Shown in pieces: positions 5,666-8,891 of a stretch of 8,891 nt of DNA (its first letter is position 1; every line of letters starts with the position of its first letter). The stretch covers positions 1 to 8,891 of the forward strand of contig JAITEW010000220.1 of the NCBI GenBank assembly GCA_031281855.1, in the 5' to 3' direction. Both the position numbers and the translations under genes were made by a program. This DNA comes from Treponema sp. (GTDB lineage Bacteria > Spirochaetota > Spirochaetia > Treponematales > Breznakiellaceae). The notes below the pieces were generated by a model, which was not told the origin of the DNA, made no database searches, and saw only the letters and a list, made by a program, of their open reading frames with translations.

Positions 5666-7234
5666 TCCGGAAAACAGCGGATTTTGATACTCGGCGCCGG
5701 GGTGATGCAGGGGCCGGCCCTTAGGATAGCGAAGGAAATGGGCCTTGAGACCGTGGCTGCAGACGGGGACCCTAACGCGGCCTGCGCGTCCCTGGCGGAT
5801 CGTTTTGAAAACGTGGATCTCAAGGATAAGGAAGGCATTGAGGCCCTTGCCCGGTCCCTTACTGAAAACGGCGGCCTTGCTGGGGTTATGACTGCCGGTA
5901 CGGACTTCTCCGCCACAGTAGCCTGGACCGCCGAACGCCTGGGGCTGCCCGGCATCTCGTGGGAAACAGCCCTGGACGCGTCGGACAAGGAACGGATGCG
6001 GCGCCGCTTCAAGGCCGCGGGGGTTCCTTCGCCGGAATTCGTCATCCTTTCAAAACCGCCTTCAGAAAGCGGCGGCTTTTCCCTGCCTTTTCCCTGGCCT
6101 GCGGTGGTAAAACCTGTGGACAACATGGGGTCCCGAGGTTGCCGCAGGGTGGACAGCGCCGAAGAACTTGAAACCGCAGCCGCAGAAGCCCTCGGGTTTT
6201 CCCGGTCAGGCCGGGTTATTGTGGAAGAATACATGGAAGGCCCGGAATTTTCCGTTGACGCCCTGGTGTACCAGGGGGAAATCACCATCTGCGGCCTCGC
6301 GGACCGGCACATCTTCTTTCCTCCTTATTTTATCGAAATGGGCCATACCATGCCTTCGGATATCGAAAAAAAGTCCGCTGATGCCCTGCTTGAGACCTTC
6401 AAGGCCGGGGTAAGGGCCCTGGGAATCGACAACGGCGCTGCCAAAGGGGACATTAAGCTCACCCCTAAGGGGCCTATGATTGGCGAAATCGCCGCCAGGC
6501 TTTCAGGGGGCTATATGTCGGGCTGGACCTATCCCTACGCCTCAGGGGTCCTGCCCACCAAGGGGGCTATTCAAATCGCCTTGGGGCAAAAGCCCGGCGG
6601 CCTGGAGCCGGAAAAAAACTGGACCTGCGTCGAACGGGCCTTCATCTCCATACCCGGCAGGGTGCGTTCCGTCAGCGGCCTGGACAAGGCCCGGTCCGTA
6701 CCGGCTTTCAAAGACCTTTTTATGCGCATACACGAAGGAAGCAGGGTAACGTTCCCGGAGAATAACGTAACAAAATGCGGCAATATCATCAGCGCCGCGC
6801 CTGAGCGGGCCGAAGCGGCAGCGTCGGCGGAATCCGCGGCCCGTTCCATCCTCATCCGCCTGGCTGCGCCTGACAGCGCTACTGAGGCGTTCCTGGCCGG
6901 ATACCGGCCGAAACAGGGCCCCGGGTTCCCTCCTGACGCTTTCGCCCTGGATACCCGGCTCCGGGACCTTCTGGACGCATTGCCCGATTCCGGTACCGTA
7001 AAGGGAACCGAACCCGCGCTTGCGCCGTTCCCGGAATTAACCGGTTCAGGCCTTACCGACTGGGCAGGGCGCAGCGTCCCGGAATCCCTGGAAGCGGTCC
7101 GCCTTCTTACCGGCCTGTCCCTGGCCCCAGGGGGCCGGGGGGCCCTGGGCCGGTCCTTCTGGACAGCTCTGGTCCGGGGGGGGTACCAGGGGGCAGTCTA
7201 TTATATCGACGCTCTGGGAATAGGAAAAAATTGA
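5663..7234 (+). CDS. ATP-grasp ligase-like protein with an unrecognised C-terminal region
   Basis: This 523-residue cytosolic protein has the ATP-grasp order of PurK/carbamoyl-phosphate-synthase-like and amino-acid ligases. Residues 6-100 are the Rossmann-like pre-ATP-grasp domain (ILILGAGVMQG at 7-17). The central domain carries WPAVVKPVDNMGSRGC (145-160; K150 and the Gly-rich loop bind ATP), VIVEEYMEGPEFSVDA (185-200; EE plus E195) and GDIKLTPKGPMIGEIAARLSGG (262-283; E275 with R279 as metal/phosphate ligands). These enzymes join a carboxylate to an amine or thiol through an acyl-phosphate. Residues from about 400 to 523 form a Gly/Pro-rich region I do not recognise, beyond the usual size of roughly 400 residues. 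It is followed after one base by a peptidoglycan amidase gene, so a cell-wall peptide or small-molecule ligase is conceivable, but the substrate is not visible. A run of eight G (7176-7183) lies near the 3' end. Confidence 0.8.
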   Translation: MSGKQRILILGAGVMQGPALRIAKEMGLETVAADGDPNAACASLADRFENVDLKDKEGIEALARSLTENGGLAGVMTAGTDFSATVAWTAERLGLPGISWETALDASDKERMRRRFKAAGVPSPEFVILSKPPSESGGFSLPFPWPAVVKPVDNMGSRGCRRVDSAEELETAAAEALGFSRSGRVIVEEYMEGPEFSVDALVYQGEITICGLADRHIFFPPYFIEMGHTMPSDIEKKSADALLETFKAGVRALGIDNGAAKGDIKLTPKGPMIGEIAARLSGGYMSGWTYPYASGVLPTKGAIQIALGQKPGGLEPEKNWTCVERAFISIPGRVRSVSGLDKARSVPAFKDLFMRIHEGSRVTFPENNVTKCGNIISAAPERAEAAASAESAARSILIRLAAPDSATEAFLAGYRPKQGPGFPPDAFALDTRLRDLLDALPDSGTVKGTEPALAPFPELTGSGLTDWAGRSVPESLEAVRLLTGLSLAPGGRGALGRSFWTALVRGGYQGAVYYIDALGIGKN

Positions 7235-7238
7235 ATTG
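7222..7238 (+). promoter_or_regulatory. Ribosome binding site fixing a TTG start
   Basis: AGGAAA (7222-7227) lies eight bases before TTG at 7236-7238. No in-frame ATG is near, and translation from this TTG gives a complete signal peptide (MKFKSPRL, then a hydrophobic core), so TTG is the best start. The start codon sits in an 11-base palindrome, TTGAAATTCAA (7236-7246). Confidence 0.7.
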
Positions 7239-8312
7239 AAATTCAAAAGTCCCCGGCTCTGGGCGCTGATTTTTTTTCTTGTATCAGCGGCTTACCCTCT
7301 TTCGGCCCAAAACCTCAGCCTCGACGACGCCCTTAAAACTTTGGGCTCTTCAGGGCCGGATCAGGCGGAACTGCGCTGGGACCCTTTTTTTGAATCCGGG
7401 GTTTTTTCCTCAAACGGGCATTACGCCGCGTTTGTCTCAGGCAGCCCGGGGGAAACAGGGCCGGTGCTTTTGGATAACCGGGAAATTCTCAGCCTCCCGC
7501 TGCCCTACAGGGACCAGGGAGCGCTCTGGTTCCCGTCTTCTTTTGTTTCCCAGTTGAAGGCTGTCTTTGAGCGCTATGCCGAAGAGGACCGGAACCGTTT
7601 CCGTATCGCCGCCATTATCGTGGACCCAGGCCACGGGGGAAAAGACACAGGCGCTATCGGGGAGCATATCATTGACGGCAAACCGTTCAAATCCGTGGAA
7701 AAGGATATAACCCTCAAGGTTTCCGGGCTCCTCCACTCCCGGCTTGCGGCGGCCTTTCCGGACAAACGGGTCCTCATGACCCGCGAAGGGGATACGTATC
7801 CCACCCTTGAAGACCGGGTAGCGCTGGCCAACGCGGTCCCTCTCAGGGACAACGAGGCAGTGATCTACATATCCATCCACGCCAACGCTTCGTTCAACAA
7901 ACACGCCCGGGGCTACGAAGTCTGGTACCTCAGCCCCGGTTACAGGAGGGAAGTTATCGACCCTGCAAGGTACGCCGATTCCCGGGAAGTCATCCCTATT
8001 CTCAATTCTATGATGGAAGAAGAATTCACTACCGAAAGCATACTCATGGCCCAGTCCATACTCGAAAGCTTCCGGGAAGTCTTGGGCAGTACCATGCCTT
8101 CAAGGGGCCTCAAAGAGGAGGAATGGTTCGTGGTGCGCAACGCCCGTATGCCTTCGGTGCTGGTAGAACTGGGCTTTGTTACCAACGAAGCCGACGCCCG
8201 TCTGATGAACGACAACGGATACTTGAAGAACCTTTCGGATGCGTTATATAAGGGAATAACTGATTTTATCGCCTTATTCGAACGTTCCGGAGGGTTTACC
8301 GCTGTACAATGA
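7236..8312 (+). CDS. Secreted zinc N-acetylmuramoyl-L-alanine amidase (Amidase_3)
   Basis: This 358-residue protein cleaves the bond between N-acetylmuramic acid and L-alanine in peptidoglycan. Residues 1-24 are a signal peptide (basic start, hydrophobic LIFFLVSAAYPL, then LSA before QN), so it acts in the periplasm. Residues 26-120 form an N-terminal region I cannot assign, possibly a wall-binding or regulatory domain. The Amidase_3 catalytic domain covers 124-347: VDPGHGG (H133), VEKDITL (E155) and SIHAN (H215) supply the zinc ligands, and VELGFVTN (E311) the catalytic glutamate, so the active site is intact. The segment around 235-300 may be a helix shielding the site, as in AmiC-type enzymes. 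It is translated from TTG, one base after the ATP-grasp gene, and overlaps the GerMN gene by ATGA, so the three are likely one operon. The function is secure; the division or remodelling role is inferred. Confidence 0.92.
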   Translation: MKFKSPRLWALIFFLVSAAYPLSAQNLSLDDALKTLGSSGPDQAELRWDPFFESGVFSSNGHYAAFVSGSPGETGPVLLDNREILSLPLPYRDQGALWFPSSFVSQLKAVFERYAEEDRNRFRIAAIIVDPGHGGKDTGAIGEHIIDGKPFKSVEKDITLKVSGLLHSRLAAAFPDKRVLMTREGDTYPTLEDRVALANAVPLRDNEAVIYISIHANASFNKHARGYEVWYLSPGYRREVIDPARYADSREVIPILNSMMEEEFTTESILMAQSILESFREVLGSTMPSRGLKEEEWFVVRNARMPSVLVELGFVTNEADARLMNDNGYLKNLSDALYKGITDFIALFERSGGFTAVQ

Positions 8313-8854
8313 ATATAGTTCTTAAAGACGCCGGAAACGCCCTGATGCGGTTTTTCAGCGGCAAGCTGAACCGCCGGGCCAGCTATCTTGCGGCAATTGC
8401 CCTTATTGCGCTTCTGGAATTTCTCATTTCAGGGCTTGTCAGAAGGACGTTTGTGTTTTATTCTATACTCGAAGGATCGGCGGTTGTAGAAGACCGCATG
8501 GTCCGCCGGTCTTTCTCAAAGGAGACGGATATACGCCGGTATGTGGAAGAAGCCCTTCTGGGGCCTGTTTCCCCGGACTCGGCGCCCCTTTTCCCCAGGG
8601 AAACCCGGCTTCGGTCCTTTATGTACCGGGACGGAACGGTTTATGCGGATTTATCCGAAGAAGCCGCGCTGTCTCTTGAAGGGGGGGATGTCTTCCGGAG
8701 CTGCCTGACTCTCAACGAAGGGCTGCGGCGGAATTTTCCATCCCTTAAGGATGTGAAACTCTTTATCGGCGGAAATGAAATTTTTTTTAATGAATTTCGT
8801 GGGATTTTTGCAGATCCTGCCGATAATACAGTAAAACCGGTCAAAAGGCGTTGA
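8309..8854 (+). CDS. Membrane-anchored GerMN-domain protein
   Basis: This 181-residue protein has a basic N-terminus (KLNRR), one transmembrane segment at about 25-43 (YLAAIALIALLEFLISGLV) and an outward-facing remainder, so it is a single-pass membrane protein or has an uncleaved signal anchor. Residues 75-155 match the GerMN domain of GerM and lipoprotein LpqB: ALLGPVSPDSAPLFPRETRL, then a strand pair (FMYRDGTVYADLSEEA), a helix (LNEGLRRNFPSLKDVKLFIGG) and the usual closing strands. The domain is thought to act in envelope or peptidoglycan assembly; a spirochaete does not sporulate, so the 'germination' name does not apply. Its start overlaps the amidase stop by ATGA, with GGAGGG (8289-8294) fourteen bases upstream, rather far, so coupling may matter. 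The two may work together at the septum or wall, by inference. A run of seven G lies at 8681-8687. Confidence 0.8.
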   Translation: MNIVLKDAGNALMRFFSGKLNRRASYLAAIALIALLEFLISGLVRRTFVFYSILEGSAVVEDRMVRRSFSKETDIRRYVEEALLGPVSPDSAPLFPRETRLRSFMYRDGTVYADLSEEAALSLEGGDVFRSCLTLNEGLRRNFPSLKDVKLFIGGNEIFFNEFRGIFADPADNTVKPVKRR

Positions 8855-8880
8855 CAAGTTAAGGGGTATTTTAATATACT
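8851..8880 (+). promoter_or_regulatory. Strong sigma-70-type promoter reading out of the window
   Basis: TTGACA (8851-8856, perfect -35) and TATACT (8875-8880, five of six) are separated by 18 bases of AT-rich DNA. The -35 box overlaps the TGA stop (8852-8854) of the GerMN gene. Transcription would start near 8887 and serve a gene to the right of the window. No terminator separates it from the upstream operon, so read-through may add to its output. Confidence 0.8.
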
Positions 8881-8891
8881 TACTTAATAAC

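Noticed and set aside
5652..5687. 11-codon leader reading frame before the ATP-grasp gene
   Set aside because: It is too short to support as a gene; it is mentioned only as a possible translational control feature.
5503..6312. 269-codon minus-strand open frame opposite the ATP-grasp gene
   Set aside because: It is a Ser/Arg-rich shadow translation with no recognisable domain, and it runs into the hairpin region.
8309..8854. True spore germination protein
   Set aside because: Only the GerMN domain is shared; no other sporulation genes are present and the organism appears to be a spirochaete.

Overview
The window looks like a GC-rich spirochaete chromosome, most likely a treponeme or a relative. 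The strongest clue is the first gene, a radical SAM/SPASM protein of the type known as spiro-SPASM, which is described essentially from spirochaetes. Coding DNA is visibly GC-rich and the intergenic DNA AT-rich. A host-associated (for example termite-gut) lineage is possible, but nothing in the sequence proves it. All seven genes read rightward. I see no rRNA, tRNA, CRISPR array or intact transposase.

Layout. Positions 1-202 are non-coding and start with an uninterrupted run of 18 G, followed by AT-rich DNA with a small perfect inverted repeat. Positions 203-5415 hold four overlapping genes, probably one transcript: (1) a spiro-SPASM radical SAM protein with a nucleotidyltransferase-like N-terminal domain; (2) a GT-A-like glycosyltransferase-related protein; (3) an SpsF-type cytidylyltransferase; (4) a fusion of an SpsG/PseG-like GT-B domain with a cysteine-containing SAM methyltransferase. 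The junctions are a 26-bp overlap and two ATGA overlaps. SpsF plus SpsG/PseG-like proteins point to activated-sugar chemistry, perhaps a nonulosonate-like sugar or another glycan on the surface or flagella. The condensing synthase (NeuB/SpsE/PseI) and the early enzymes are not in the window.

Positions 5416-5662 are the most unusual part. A 143-bp nested-palindrome element (5417-5559) has imperfect 17-bp terminal inverted repeats and is flanked by a direct TAAA repeat; the left TAAA contains the stop codon of gene 4. Its left end folds into an intrinsic terminator. A related hairpin with the same AACCG loop sits just before the next gene.

Positions 5663-8854 hold a second, tightly packed unit: an ATP-grasp ligase-like protein with an unrecognised C-terminal region, a secreted zinc N-acetylmuramoyl-L-alanine amidase starting at TTG, and a membrane-anchored GerMN-domain protein. 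This suggests a cell-envelope role. A near-consensus sigma-70 promoter (8851-8880) overlaps the last stop codon and fires into the DNA to the right of the window.
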